From: Myxococcota bacterium
GTDB lineage: Bacteria; Myxococcota_C; UBA6777
Direction: 5' to 3'
Length of the DNA stretch: 64,000 nt
NCBI GenBank assembly: GCA_023150835.1
Contig: JAKLKB010000013.1
Span: 20,876-84,875, forward strand
Every line of letters begins with the position of its first letter. Position 1 is the first letter of the stretch. This document shows, one piece after another, positions 36,063 through 45,601 of the stretch. The position numbers and the translations under genes were made by a program. Under the pieces are notes generated by a model. That model saw only the letters and a program-made list of their open reading frames with translations. It did no database searches and had not been told where the DNA came from.

Positions 36063-37054
36063 GCCTAGACAACACCCTTCACCTCGATCACCTCTGGTCC
36101 CAGATCACCACAACCATCCACGCCGCCCAACGCCTCTTGATCGCAGCACATCGTGGGCCGGATGGCGATGCGGTCGGCTCCGCCCTCGGCCTTTATGCGA
36201 CCCTCCAAGCTCTCGGAAAAGACGTCACCCTCTACGATAGCGCCCCCTACCCCGAGCGTTTCGACTTTCTCCCCAACCTCCACGCCCTCACCACTTCGCT
36301 TGATCCTCACGCCCATTTTGATGCCACCATCCTTTGCGATTGCGGCGAACTTGCCCGCGCACCCGAAGGTTTCCCTTCCCGCGAACGCCTCGGAACCTTC
36401 ATCGTTCTCGATCACCACATCACCTCCGGACTCGAAGGCGATATCAACCTCAACAACCCCAATTCTCCTGCAACGGGGCTGTTGATCCTCGAACTCGCCC
36501 AGCGCCTCCATGTCCCCCTTCTTCCCGCCATCGCCAAATCCGTATACTGCGCTCTGCTCTCCGATACGGGCGGCTTTCGCTACCAAAAAACCAGCCCCGC
36601 CGCACTCCGCGCAGCAGCCGAACTCCTCGAAGCCGGCGTCGATCCTTGGGAGGTCTCTTCTGGACTCTTCGAGTCGAATCCGATCGAACGCCAGCGTCTG
36701 CTCGCTCTCTGCCTCCATACCCTCGATCTCCGAAACAACGGCCTGATCGCGTTCCTCCACGTCACCGAAGAGATGTTCCACCAAACCAACAGCGACGCAA
36801 GCATGACCGACGGTTTTGTCAACTTTGGCCGAGGCATCAAAGGGGTCGAAGTCGCCGCCTTCTTGCGCCCCCAACCACAAGGCTGGAAAGTCAGCTTGCG
36901 CTCGCGTGGCCGTGTCAACGTCTCAGGTGTCGCAAGTCACTTCGGCGGTGGAGGGCATCAACAAGCCGCTGGCACCGTCATCCAAGGCGATCTCGAACAA
37001 GTCAAACAAGCGATCCTTCTCTCGCTCCTCCCACAACTGCAAGCCCTCACTTGA
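36059..37054 (+). CDS. nrnA: DHH-family phosphoesterase (NrnA-like nanoRNase/pAp phosphatase)
   Basis: This is a 331-residue enzyme that by family degrades short oligoribonucleotides and/or 3'-phosphoadenosine 5'-phosphate, using manganese. Motifs: LIAAHRGPDGDAVGSALGLY, TILCDCGE, the name-giving FIVLDHHIT, an ALLSDTGGFRYQKTSP block, and the DHHA1 domain ending VASHFGGGGHQQAAGTVI. ATG 36059 overlaps the rbfA stop. Its place between rbfA and truB is the standard arrangement. Confidence 0.93.
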   Translation: MSLDNTLHLDHLWSQITTTIHAAQRLLIAAHRGPDGDAVGSALGLYATLQALGKDVTLYDSAPYPERFDFLPNLHALTTSLDPHAHFDATILCDCGELARAPEGFPSRERLGTFIVLDHHITSGLEGDINLNNPNSPATGLLILELAQRLHVPLLPAIAKSVYCALLSDTGGFRYQKTSPAALRAAAELLEAGVDPWEVSSGLFESNPIERQRLLALCLHTLDLRNNGLIAFLHVTEEMFHQTNSDASMTDGFVNFGRGIKGVEVAAFLRPQPQGWKVSLRSRGRVNVSGVASHFGGGGHQQAAGTVIQGDLEQVKQAILLSLLPQLQALT

Positions 37055-37177
37055 TCTCCACACAAAAACTCCACCTCTCGACAACGCCCACCCCACCGCA
37101 AAAATCATCACAACACAAACCCTCATCCCGCCGCGAAAATCATCACCACAACCCCTCACCCCAACACGGAACATCTC

Positions 37178-38092
37178 ATGGACGGCCTACTTCTTCTTGA
37201 CAAACCCCAAGGTCTCACTTCCATGCAAGCGCTCGCTCGCATCAAAAAGCTTCTTCGCGCAAAAAAAGCCGGACACACGGGAACCTTGGACCCTCTCGCC
37301 ACGGGGATTTTGCCGATCTGCCTTGGTCAAGCAACACGCCTCGCCCAATTCTTACTCGCAAGTGACAAACGCTATGAGGCCGAGATACTCCTTGGGATCG
37401 AGACGGATACGCTCGACAGCGAAGGGGCGATCACCCACCAATCGCCCCTTCCCACCGACCTCTCCGAAGAAAAGATCCAACACGCTCTCCAAGGCTTTTG
37501 TGGCCCCCAAGAACAAGCTCCTCCCGCCTACTCCGCGCTCAAGATCCAAGGGCAACGCGCTTACGATCTCGCTCGTGCAGGCCAAGACATCGAACTTTCC
37601 CCCCGCCCCATCGAGATCTTCTCGATCCAGCTTCTCTCCATCGATCTCCCGCACGTCCGCTTTTCTTGCCACGTCTCCAAAGGCACCTATATCCGATCGA
37701 TGGCACGCGATATCGGGCAATCTCTCGGGTGTGGCGCTCATCTAACCGCTCTGCGCCGCACGCAAACAGGCCGATTCTCCGTCGAACAAGCGCTCACCCT
37801 CCCCGCCATCCAACAAGATCCGCTCGCCGCGATCGCATCGATCCTCCCCATCGACGCGATGCTGATCGAGCTTCCAGCCCTCCAACTTTTTGACGAAGAA
37901 GCCAAACGCCTACGCCAAGGACTCTTAACTCGCGCCTTCCAAGAGCGCGTCCCTCCGCCTTCTCACAACGAGCCTCTCCCTTACCGTGCGCTCGACCCAC
38001 AACAACACACCCTTGCTTTGCTCCAACCCACCCCCTGCGGATGGACGATCTTGCGCGTTCTTGATCCATCCTCGACCACAAACACCCCCTAA
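37178..38092 (+). CDS. truB: tRNA pseudouridine(55) synthase TruB
   Basis: TruB converts U55 of elongator tRNAs to pseudouridine. It has 304 residues. The N-terminal GLLLLDKPQGLTSMQALARI is followed by AGHTGTLDPLATGILPICLG, in which the Asp of TLDP is the catalytic nucleophile. Further motifs are PPAYSALKIQGQRAYDLARA and VSKGTYIRSMARDIGQSLG. It closes the operon. The 123-base gap before it contains two similar AAAATCATCAC stretches but no clear promoter. It ends 28 bases from a convergent kinase gene. Confidence 0.96.
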   Translation: MDGLLLLDKPQGLTSMQALARIKKLLRAKKAGHTGTLDPLATGILPICLGQATRLAQFLLASDKRYEAEILLGIETDTLDSEGAITHQSPLPTDLSEEKIQHALQGFCGPQEQAPPAYSALKIQGQRAYDLARAGQDIELSPRPIEIFSIQLLSIDLPHVRFSCHVSKGTYIRSMARDIGQSLGCGAHLTALRRTQTGRFSVEQALTLPAIQQDPLAAIASILPIDAMLIELPALQLFDEEAKRLRQGLLTRAFQERVPPPSHNEPLPYRALDPQQHTLALLQPTPCGWTILRVLDPSSTTNTP

Positions 38093-38120
38093 CCACCCTC
38101 CCATCGACTTCTTCGAAAGT

Positions 38121-40916
38121 TCACTCAGACGCCCGTTCGCGTTGGCGCGAAGCCAAGGATTGCGCCTGCAAAAACGCTCGGGTCGCCTCGTCATTCTTCT
38201 TTTGCGCTTTAAGGATGTAGGCCAATTGATGAAACAACGACGGATCTTGAGGCGCAAGCGCGATCGCTTCTTTGAGCACTTTTTCGGCGCGGATGTAGTT
38301 CCCCTGCTGCCCGAGGGCTGTACCCAAATTGAAGTACGGAGAAACATCCAACGGATCGAGCTGGATCGCTTTCAAAAAAGCCTCCTCAGCTTCTCGATAA
38401 CGTCGTTGCCGACCCAAGATGATCCCGAGTTCGTTGTGATACACCGACTTGTTTGGGGAAAGCTGGATCGCCTTTAAGAAAGCCTCTTCGGTTTCGAGCA
38501 AGCGATCCTGTTTGCCAAGCGCAAGACCAAGGTTGTAATACGATCCCGCTCGCTGAGGTTGAAGCCGGATGCTCTCTCGAAACACTTCTTCGGCCTCTCG
38601 ATAGCGGGCCTGCTTGCCGAGAATGATGCCTAAATGAAAGTAGGGGGCCGGATCGCTTGGGTTTTTGCGAACAGCTTCGCGAAAAACAGCCTCCGCTTCG
38701 GGCAGTTTCCCAGAAGCCACCAACCCCATCCCACGCTCTTTAAAACGTTGCGTCTCGATCGACAACGGTTCCTCGGGCCTTTCGACCTCCTGTGAAAGTA
38801 CTGCGATCGCGGTAGAAGAGGCGCTGCGTCGGCCATTTTGGACGGAAGGTAGCCCGCCGCCCGTCCCTCCCGACGTCGGCGAAAAACTGGGCAATGGATG
38901 AGCGCTCGAAGATGCCCGATTACCCGTATTTTGCGCAGTTCCTGAAGACGCCCGACTGCCCGAATTCGTAGCATCCGACGAAAGCGCCCGACTGCCCGAA
39001 TTCGTAGCATCCGACGACGGCACCCGACCACCCGTATTCGGAGCAGCCCCCGCAGACGCCCGATGATTCGAATTCAACGCCCCCCCCGCAGAAGGTGGAT
39101 GGGCCGGCGCTTGTCCAGAGGCCGAAAGAACGGGCAACACGGACGAAGAAGCGGCTGCAGCTTGTTGACCTTCGGGCGTTGGCAAAAAATGAAACGGGAT
39201 CTCATCCGAATTATCGTGCTCGTTGGATGCCCTCGCAGAGGCGGGGGCGTCCGAGGGAGCATGCTCTGGCGCAAGAGGCTTTGCGTCATCAAAAACAGGC
39301 GGCGAAGGCCGAAAGATCGTCTCATCGTCGTCTTGCGGCTCGTTGCGCAACATCGCCGCCAACGGATGACCCGCAAAGGGGTCCATCTGCAAACGCAAAG
39401 ACGCCAGCAAATCCTCTTCTTCGACGACTTGCGTTTCCTCCGAGCGAGAGGCAGACAATCGCCGCTGAAGCCCTCGACGCTCCGCCGAAGTATCCTCTTG
39501 GGGAACCATCCGAACGGCTGTCTCTTCGGTGGTTTGGAGGGGAATCGACTGATAGCGCACCCTTGTCTTGTCTTCGTTTTCGTCTGCGTCATCAAGCGCC
39601 AACGCCGCTTCGACAGGATCTCCCTCTGCCTGCCACGGATCGAGATCCAAGTTCGTTTGCAAAGGTTGACTCAAGCGCCGCTGCCACGAAGATGTCACCG
39701 CATAATCGCGCACCACCGTCTGATCTTCGGCTCCCGCATCCATAAACAGCACAGCGGTATCCTCTTCGTCTTCGGGCTGCAAGGCGATCTCAGGAACCAC
39801 CCAAGGCAAGGCACGCCCCGCCTCCCCAAACACCGAATCTTCCGCGTGTCTTGGCCGAAGCCGCGACGACACCGCTTCGCCGATCTCTGCCGACGAAATC
39901 GCCCGCGCCTCTTGTCCGCCTGAAACATCGACCGCAACAGAACGATTTCCCTGCTCCATCAAGGCCGAGGCATCGACATGAATCAAAGAGGCTTCATCCG
40001 AATCCTGCGAAACTTGCGAAAGCGCCGAAAGATCCGGCACAGATCCAAGCTGCTGCTCGATCGGCATATCTCGCAACGCCACGCACTCCAAAAAAGCGGC
40101 CTTGAGATCTTCCCACACCTCAAGAGCGCTTGCATAACGCGCTGCGGGTTCTTTCGCCAACAAGCGACTGACGCATGCTTGCAGACTTGGACTACAACGA
40201 CGATCCGGGATATCGGGCGGGGGTTGGTGCAGGTGCATCTCCATCAACGCAAATCGCGAGGGTGCATGAAACGGTGGGCGCCCCGCCAACATCTCAAACA
40301 AGATAATCCCAAACGAGTAAAGGTCCGTCCGATGGTCCAGATCGGGATCTCCCTTGATCTGCTCGGGGGACATATAGTACGGCGTCCCCAACGAAAACCC
40401 CGGTCGTGTCAAGTTCATCAACGAAGAATCGTTTTCCATGTGATTTTTGGCGATCCCAAAATCAAACAGCTTGACCTGCGGGTTTTTGTCGCTGTCTTTG
40501 GTCACCATTACGTTGGACGGCTTGAGATCGCGGTGGATAAAGTGCCGTGTGTGGATAAAGTCCAGCGCAGAACACAACTGCTCGCAAACATCGCGGATAT
40601 ACCCCAGCGATAGCGGAAAATCTTGCTCGATGGCTTGCTTGAGCGTACGCCCCTCGACGTACTCCATCACGCAGTACGACAACCCATGCTCGTCCTGCCC
40701 AAAATCCAAAACGTGTACAATGTTGGGATGCTGTAAACGCGCAAGACTCCGTGCTTCCGAACGTAAGCGCGCAGACTCCCCTCCCCGCGTCAAGATCTTG
40801 ATCGCGACCGTCTTGCCCAACGTCGCGTGTTCGGCTTCATACACTTGGCTGAATCCGCCCTCTCCCACTTTTCGTTTCAGCAGATAACGATTGTCTAACA
40901 ACGACTGCTTTTTCAT
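38121..40916 (-). CDS. Ser/Thr protein kinase with C-terminal TPR array
   Basis: This is a 931-residue cytoplasmic kinase. I chose ATG 40916; GTG 40961 is an alternative. The kinase domain (about 10-280) is complete: VGEGGFSQVYEAEH glycine loop, AIKIL with the catalytic Lys, HRDLKPSNVMV, KLFDFGIAK, and GTPYYMSPEQI. A 430-residue disordered acidic/Ser-rich linker contains repeats of the type ATNSGSRA. Six TPRs of 34 residues (about 735-925) follow, for example YFHLGIILGKQARYREAEEV and YNLGLALGKQDRLLETEEAF. It is probably a scaffold kinase recruiting partners through the TPRs. No membrane helix is present. Confidence 0.93.
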   Translation of the reverse strand: MKKQSLLDNRYLLKRKVGEGGFSQVYEAEHATLGKTVAIKILTRGGESARLRSEARSLARLQHPNIVHVLDFGQDEHGLSYCVMEYVEGRTLKQAIEQDFPLSLGYIRDVCEQLCSALDFIHTRHFIHRDLKPSNVMVTKDSDKNPQVKLFDFGIAKNHMENDSSLMNLTRPGFSLGTPYYMSPEQIKGDPDLDHRTDLYSFGIILFEMLAGRPPFHAPSRFALMEMHLHQPPPDIPDRRCSPSLQACVSRLLAKEPAARYASALEVWEDLKAAFLECVALRDMPIEQQLGSVPDLSALSQVSQDSDEASLIHVDASALMEQGNRSVAVDVSGGQEARAISSAEIGEAVSSRLRPRHAEDSVFGEAGRALPWVVPEIALQPEDEEDTAVLFMDAGAEDQTVVRDYAVTSSWQRRLSQPLQTNLDLDPWQAEGDPVEAALALDDADENEDKTRVRYQSIPLQTTEETAVRMVPQEDTSAERRGLQRRLSASRSEETQVVEEEDLLASLRLQMDPFAGHPLAAMLRNEPQDDDETIFRPSPPVFDDAKPLAPEHAPSDAPASARASNEHDNSDEIPFHFLPTPEGQQAAAASSSVLPVLSASGQAPAHPPSAGGALNSNHRASAGAAPNTGGRVPSSDATNSGSRALSSDATNSGSRASSGTAQNTGNRASSSAHPLPSFSPTSGGTGGGLPSVQNGRRSASSTAIAVLSQEVERPEEPLSIETQRFKERGMGLVASGKLPEAEAVFREAVRKNPSDPAPYFHLGIILGKQARYREAEEVFRESIRLQPQRAGSYYNLGLALGKQDRLLETEEAFLKAIQLSPNKSVYHNELGIILGRQRRYREAEEAFLKAIQLDPLDVSPYFNLGTALGQQGNYIRAEKVLKEAIALAPQDPSLFHQLAYILKAQKKNDEATRAFLQAQSLASRQRERASE

Positions 40917-41218
40917 CCAAAAAAAAACCTTGCTCCAAAAAAACGACCTCTTGCGCTTCACAAGCGGCGTCTACATTAGCAAGAGAACGATCATTGCGTC
41001 AACACAAGACAGCGCGTTTCACTCGGACACGACACACGCCCCTACGCCCTTCCTACCGAAAACACGGGCCGGATTGCCATCGACGATCCCCACCTCCCCA
41101 TCCCTCACCGAAACCTCTTCAACCTGTCGGCGTAGATATCCTTCATGCTTCTGAGCAGCCGATGTCGATATCCTTCCACGCTCCGCGTTGCCAACGCCAA
41201 AACAACGCATACCTTCGA
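40917..41218. other. Intergenic region with duplicated MATE gene end
   Basis: The 302 bases between the kinase gene start and the MATE gene stop have no credible gene. The left part should hold the kinase promoter on the minus strand. The right part contains repeats of the MATE gene 3' end (41161-41206 and a weaker copy near 41133-41153). Confidence 0.5.
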
Positions 41219-41270
41219 TCAACCGATGTGGATATCCTTCCACGCTCCGCGTTGCCAACGCCAAAACAAC
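41161..41270 (-). repeat. 64-bp-spaced duplication of the MATE gene 3' end
   Basis: 46 bases at 41161-41206 match 41225-41270 with one difference (GATGTCGATATCC versus GATGTGGATATCC). The right copy includes the last codons of the MATE gene; the left copy lies beyond its stop. Confidence 0.9.
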
Positions 41271-42805
41271 AACACCCCCACCAACAAGATATACAACACC
41301 GCCCCCCACCAAGCCCCGATTACTCCCCCCCCCATCCATCGCCCCAACAAGTAGACCAGCGGTACAAAAAAGCCCCAACTGGCCGCGATCATCAGCCACA
41401 TCGGATACGTTGTATCTCCCGCGCCGCGCAATGCACCCGTTGCAGCCATGCCCAAAGCATCGAAGATCTGAAACAACCCTGCCATCAAAAACAGCGTCGT
41501 TCCAAGCTCTACAACACTTGGCTCTCGGTTAAACAACAACATCACCTCCCGACCAAACACCGCAAAGATCAACGCCATCACGCCCATATACAACATCGCC
41601 AGTTTGATCGCCGAAAATCCGCTGCGTTCTGCATCTTCTTTTCTTCTTGCGCCGATGTATTGGCCCACAAGCGTTGTCGCAGCAATAGAGATCGCAACAC
41701 CCGGCATAAACGAAAGGTGCAGCATCTGAAGCACGATGTGATGCGCCGCCAAAGCCTTCTCTCCAAAATGCGCAACAAACGCCGTAAACACCGTCCACGA
41801 ACCCGTTTCCAACACCCACTGCACACCAATCGGCAGACCCACCGCACTCAAACGGCCCAGCTCTCGCCCTTGAAAAGACCACGCACGAGTCCGATAACGC
41901 CTATGTACCCGAGGACTCCAATAAACCCACAAGTACAACATCAACCCCAACATCTGCGCGAGGTTGGTTGCGTGCGCCGCACCTGCCGCACCCATCGCAG
42001 GGATCGCTCCCCATCCAAAGATGAAGACGTAGTTAAAAGGCACGTTCAAAAATACGATCAAAAAAGAAACGTACATCGGTGTGCGCGTGTCGCCTGTACC
42101 GCGCAAAAACGACACCACCGAAAAACTCGCGCAAGCCAAGATCCCGCCCCACAAACGCACCGAACTGTACGCCATCGCGGGCTCCGCAAGCGACGCCTTG
42201 GTCCCTGCCATCGAAAGCATCCACGGTAGCAAGGGCTGGAATGTCAACAGCAAAAGACCCGATCCCACCGCGATCATCAGACCGTAGTTGGCGTAACGCC
42301 CTGCTTCATGAAAGGACCGCTCGCTGTCTTTTGGATCAGCGCCTTCTTGTTGGGCGGATTCTTTGCCCTCACCTTCTTTTTGCGAAACAAACGTCGACAC
42401 GCCGTTGATCACGCCAAAGAAAAACGAAAACAACACCCACACCAACATATTACCTAAACCGACCGCTCCTTGCGCCGCCGTAGAGACATACCCCATAAAC
42501 CACGTGTCGACGATCCCCAACAAAGATTGCGCCATCATTGAAAGCACCACAGGATACGCCAACACAACGATCTCTCGAAACCCTCCAGCTTCCGCACTCT
42601 CCATCGAGGCGGAGGACGCTTTTTTGGGCGAACTTCCGCCGCCGCTTGGTGGAGCGCCGCCTTGTCTGCCTTCAGACGAGGACTCTACGATGCTTGTCTC
42701 GACGGGCAAAGAAGATGATCTTGGAAGCTCGTCGTGCGGAACAGGCGGATGTTCCTGAAAAAAACGCTTTGAATTACGCCGTTCACGCGGCGATGATGTA
42801 AGCAC
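41219..42805 (-). CDS. MATE family multidrug/Na+ efflux transporter
   Basis: This is a 528-residue inner-membrane exporter with about 12 helices in two homologous halves: AYPVVLSMMAQSLLGIVDTW and AVGLGNMLVWVLFSFFFGV in the first, GLPIGVQWVLETGSWTVFTA in the second, and TLVGQYIGARRKEDAERSGF near the inter-repeat region. MATE proteins extrude cationic drugs or metabolites using Na+ or H+ gradients. GTG 42805 is preferred for its GGGAGG site. The first 75 residues are a disordered cytoplasmic extension rich in Ser/Pro/Glu. A charged insertion (EGEGKESAQQEG) lies in an early loop. The substrate is unknown. Confidence 0.9.
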   Translation of the reverse strand: MLTSSPRERRNSKRFFQEHPPVPHDELPRSSSLPVETSIVESSSEGRQGGAPPSGGGSSPKKASSASMESAEAGGFREIVVLAYPVVLSMMAQSLLGIVDTWFMGYVSTAAQGAVGLGNMLVWVLFSFFFGVINGVSTFVSQKEGEGKESAQQEGADPKDSERSFHEAGRYANYGLMIAVGSGLLLLTFQPLLPWMLSMAGTKASLAEPAMAYSSVRLWGGILACASFSVVSFLRGTGDTRTPMYVSFLIVFLNVPFNYVFIFGWGAIPAMGAAGAAHATNLAQMLGLMLYLWVYWSPRVHRRYRTRAWSFQGRELGRLSAVGLPIGVQWVLETGSWTVFTAFVAHFGEKALAAHHIVLQMLHLSFMPGVAISIAATTLVGQYIGARRKEDAERSGFSAIKLAMLYMGVMALIFAVFGREVMLLFNREPSVVELGTTLFLMAGLFQIFDALGMAATGALRGAGDTTYPMWLMIAASWGFFVPLVYLLGRWMGGGVIGAWWGAVLYILLVGVLLFWRWQRGAWKDIHIG

Positions 42806-43013
42806 GACAACCTCCCATACGATCTGCCGCACGCCCAAGCCCACACCAACGTATGCGCCCGTCCTACGGCAACCAACAAAAAACAACCCTGCAAATCTTG
42901 AAGATATCCGATGCGTTCATGCTCCCCCAAACACCCGACCTCTCCTCCTCAGAAACCTGCTTCGCCCCAACGCGGCGGCCTACGAGAAACGGCTCTCCAA
43001 TAAAAATAGTTCT

Positions 43014-44219
43014 TTAGTGCGTGCTTCGGTATTCTTGGATCGCCTCACCCAAAAGGCGCATCGCTCGCTGCAACGCTTCTTCTTTTAATACATAAGCGAT
43101 GCGGATCTCGTTGCGCCCCAAACCCGGCGAAGCATAAAAACCTGCCGCAGGAGCCACCATCACCGTCTCGCCGTCACGCGAAAAGTCCGTCAACAACCAA
43201 CGGGCGAAATCCTCGGTGTCATGGATCGGTAGCCGAGGGATGGTGTAAAAAGCCCCTTCTGGGCGGCCTGCCAGAACGTCTGGCATGGCTTGTAAGGCTT
43301 GAAATACCACATCGCGGCGTTTTCGATACACCTCCACCATGCCATGCAAAAAACTGGCAGGCAGATGATGGGCCGCTGTGGCGATGTATTGTTCGATTTG
43401 AGGAGCAGAAAGACGCGCTTGCGACATCCGCAGCACCGCGTCCATCACTTCTTTATTGCGGCTCATCAGACAACCCACACGCGCTCCGCACATACTGAAA
43501 CGCTTGGATACGCTGTCCACAACGATCGCTTGCTCTTCCAATCCGTGAATGTTCAAGACGGAGGCATAGGCATCGGGTTCAGGTTCAAAGACAAATTCTC
43601 GATACACTTCATCCGATATCCACCACAAACCGCGCTCTCGTACGATCTGCGCCACGCGATCCATCTCTTCGCGTGTGTACACCACACCCGTCGGATTACC
43701 CGGATTGCACAACATGATCGCACGCGTTCGCGGCGTCAGGCACGCCTCGATCGCTTTTTTGTCAGGCAAATGAAAGCCCTGTTCGACTGTGGTCGTCAAC
43801 GGAAGGATCTTCACACCCGCCATACACGCAAAACCGATGTAGTTGGTATAAAACGGCTCCGGCACAAGGATCTCATCGCCTTCGTTGAGTGTCGCAAGCA
43901 TCGCAAACAAGATCGCTTCGCTCCCGCCCTTGGTCACGTTGATCTGCCAAGGCTCCACATGGATCCCTTCCCGCGCATAAAAAGACCGCAGCGACGCAAG
44001 GTAAGAAGCCGAACCCTGCGAATGCGTGTACGCCACGATCCGCTCCCCAAAGTTCCGCAACGCCTCCAATACAGGCGTTGGCGTCTCGATATCAGGCTGG
44101 CCGATATTCAGATGATAAACATGAATTCCCCGTGCCTTCGCTTGTTCGGCATACGGCACCAACTTTCGGATCGGAGACGCAGGCATCTCGCCCGCACGCT
44201 TTGACAAAGACAGTTGCAC
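43014..44219 (-). CDS. Class I/II pyridoxal-phosphate aminotransferase (aspartate aminotransferase-like)
   Basis: This 401-residue PLP enzyme resembles the aspartate/aromatic aminotransferase fold. GTG 44219 gives the family-like start LSLSKRAGEMPASPIRKLVP and has GAGGTG just upstream; ATG 44264 would add 15 residues. Motifs: NIGQPDIETP, NVTKGGSEAILFAMLA, MLCNPGNPTGVVY, ISDEVYREFVF, and the PLP-binding Lys in DSVSKRFSMCGARVG. The C-terminal RNEIRIAYVL carries the carboxylate-binding Arg. The substrate cannot be decided from sequence alone. It is divergent from rnc. Confidence 0.92.
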   Translation of the reverse strand: MQLSLSKRAGEMPASPIRKLVPYAEQAKARGIHVYHLNIGQPDIETPTPVLEALRNFGERIVAYTHSQGSASYLASLRSFYAREGIHVEPWQINVTKGGSEAILFAMLATLNEGDEILVPEPFYTNYIGFACMAGVKILPLTTTVEQGFHLPDKKAIEACLTPRTRAIMLCNPGNPTGVVYTREEMDRVAQIVRERGLWWISDEVYREFVFEPEPDAYASVLNIHGLEEQAIVVDSVSKRFSMCGARVGCLMSRNKEVMDAVLRMSQARLSAPQIEQYIATAAHHLPASFLHGMVEVYRKRRDVVFQALQAMPDVLAGRPEGAFYTIPRLPIHDTEDFARWLLTDFSRDGETVMVAPAAGFYASPGLGRNEIRIAYVLKEEALQRAMRLLGEAIQEYRSTH

Positions 44220-44478
44220 TTCGCACCTCACTTTCACGACAATCAGGCCCCTTGCCTCTCCCATAGAAGCCTTCCGCCGTCAAGACCACACCAAAGGATA
44301 TCGCCTTTCTCTTGAACCGCAACCCTTTTCCGCCTACATTGCTCCACGTCACTCGACCGCAACACAACACGCGCCGAGTCGACTCACGAAACACAGCACA
44401 CACAACACGCGCCACAGCAACACGCAACACCCGGCTGACCCTAGCCAAATCATCTCCACGACACAAAGGATCGCTATC

Positions 44479-45564
44479 TTGCAGCCACCACAACCCACCC
44501 GCCTCCCCCTCGATCCCTCTGACTCTTCTCTTGAACGCACCCCGCACACGTCTTCCCCTACTTCCCCTCAACCTCCTTCTCCCAAAAAACAAAAACGCTC
44601 GCGCACCCAAAGCGCCCATGCAACCGCCACAACCAACTCAGCAGAAATCGAAGATATCCTCCAGTACCGCTTTCGTGATCCCCGATGGCTTCAACAAGCC
44701 TTGACTCATCGCTCTTTTTGCCACGAAGATCACCAAAAACCTGTCCCTTCCTACGAACGGCTCGAATTTCTCGGCGATGCAGTCCTTCAGTTGGCGATCA
44801 GCAGCGCTCTTTGGGAACACGATCCCTCTATGCCAGAAGGCGGATTGACTGCCTTTCGCGCTTCGCTCGTCAAACGCGAAACCCTCGCAGCGATCGCACG
44901 AAAGCACGAATTAGGCCGATTTCTCCGCCTTGGACGCGGTGAACAACGGCGCGGCGGCGCATTGCGCGAATCGATCCTCGCCGACTCCGTTGAATCTCTG
45001 CTTGGAGCCATCTACGTGGATGGCGGATTCACCGAAGCCCTGCGCGTTTGCAACCGACTCTTCGCCGAAAGCCTCGCAGAACTCGACTCGTCCAAACTCA
45101 CCCTCTATAAAAATCAACTCCAAGAATGGGCTGCATACCAACAACTCCCCGCCCCACAATACTGCTTCCTTCGGATGGAAGGCCCCGAACACACTCCCAC
45201 GTTCTTTATGGAAGCCGTCATCGAACCCGATTATCGGGCAACAGGACAAGGCAGCACCAAAAAAGATGCCTCCCAACACGCCGCACAACTTCTCCTTGCC
45301 CAACTCCAACAAGACCCCGCCACTACCCCCTCCCCAACAAATACGGTACCTGCTCCAACTTCCCTTCCAAAAGAATCCTCTCCGCCCCCTCACACAAAAA
45401 GCAAGCCCTCTCCCTCCCTCCAATCGCGCCCGCCCAAAACCACCACACCTCCGCGATCTCGACCACCCTCTCCAAAGCCTCGAACTCCCGCTCAAAAGAC
45501 CTCTTTTCAACACACGCCCAAAACATCTGTTCCCAAACAACGGCCTTCTCGCAAACACAAATAA
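44479..45564 (+). CDS. rnc: Ribonuclease III with long terminal extensions
   Basis: RNase III cleaves double-stranded RNA in rRNA processing and mRNA turnover. TTG 44479 with AAAGGA upstream gives 361 residues against about 225 usual. The catalytic domain (about 55-205) contains LTHRSFCHED, the signature ERLEFLGDAVLQLAI, and ADSVESLLGAIYVDGGF. The dsRNA-binding domain (about 213-280) ends GSTKKDASQHAAQLLLAQL. The N-terminal 55 residues are Pro/Ser-rich. The C-terminal 80 are Pro/Ser/Lys/Arg-rich and basic, possibly extra RNA-binding tails. Confidence 0.95.
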   Translation: MQPPQPTRLPLDPSDSSLERTPHTSSPTSPQPPSPKKQKRSRTQSAHATATTNSAEIEDILQYRFRDPRWLQQALTHRSFCHEDHQKPVPSYERLEFLGDAVLQLAISSALWEHDPSMPEGGLTAFRASLVKRETLAAIARKHELGRFLRLGRGEQRRGGALRESILADSVESLLGAIYVDGGFTEALRVCNRLFAESLAELDSSKLTLYKNQLQEWAAYQQLPAPQYCFLRMEGPEHTPTFFMEAVIEPDYRATGQGSTKKDASQHAAQLLLAQLQQDPATTPSPTNTVPAPTSLPKESSPPPHTKSKPSPSLQSRPPKTTTPPRSRPPSPKPRTPAQKTSFQHTPKTSVPKQRPSRKHK

Positions 45565-45601
45565 CCACTTGTCCATACCACCACTCGAAAGGAGAGCTCC
45601 C

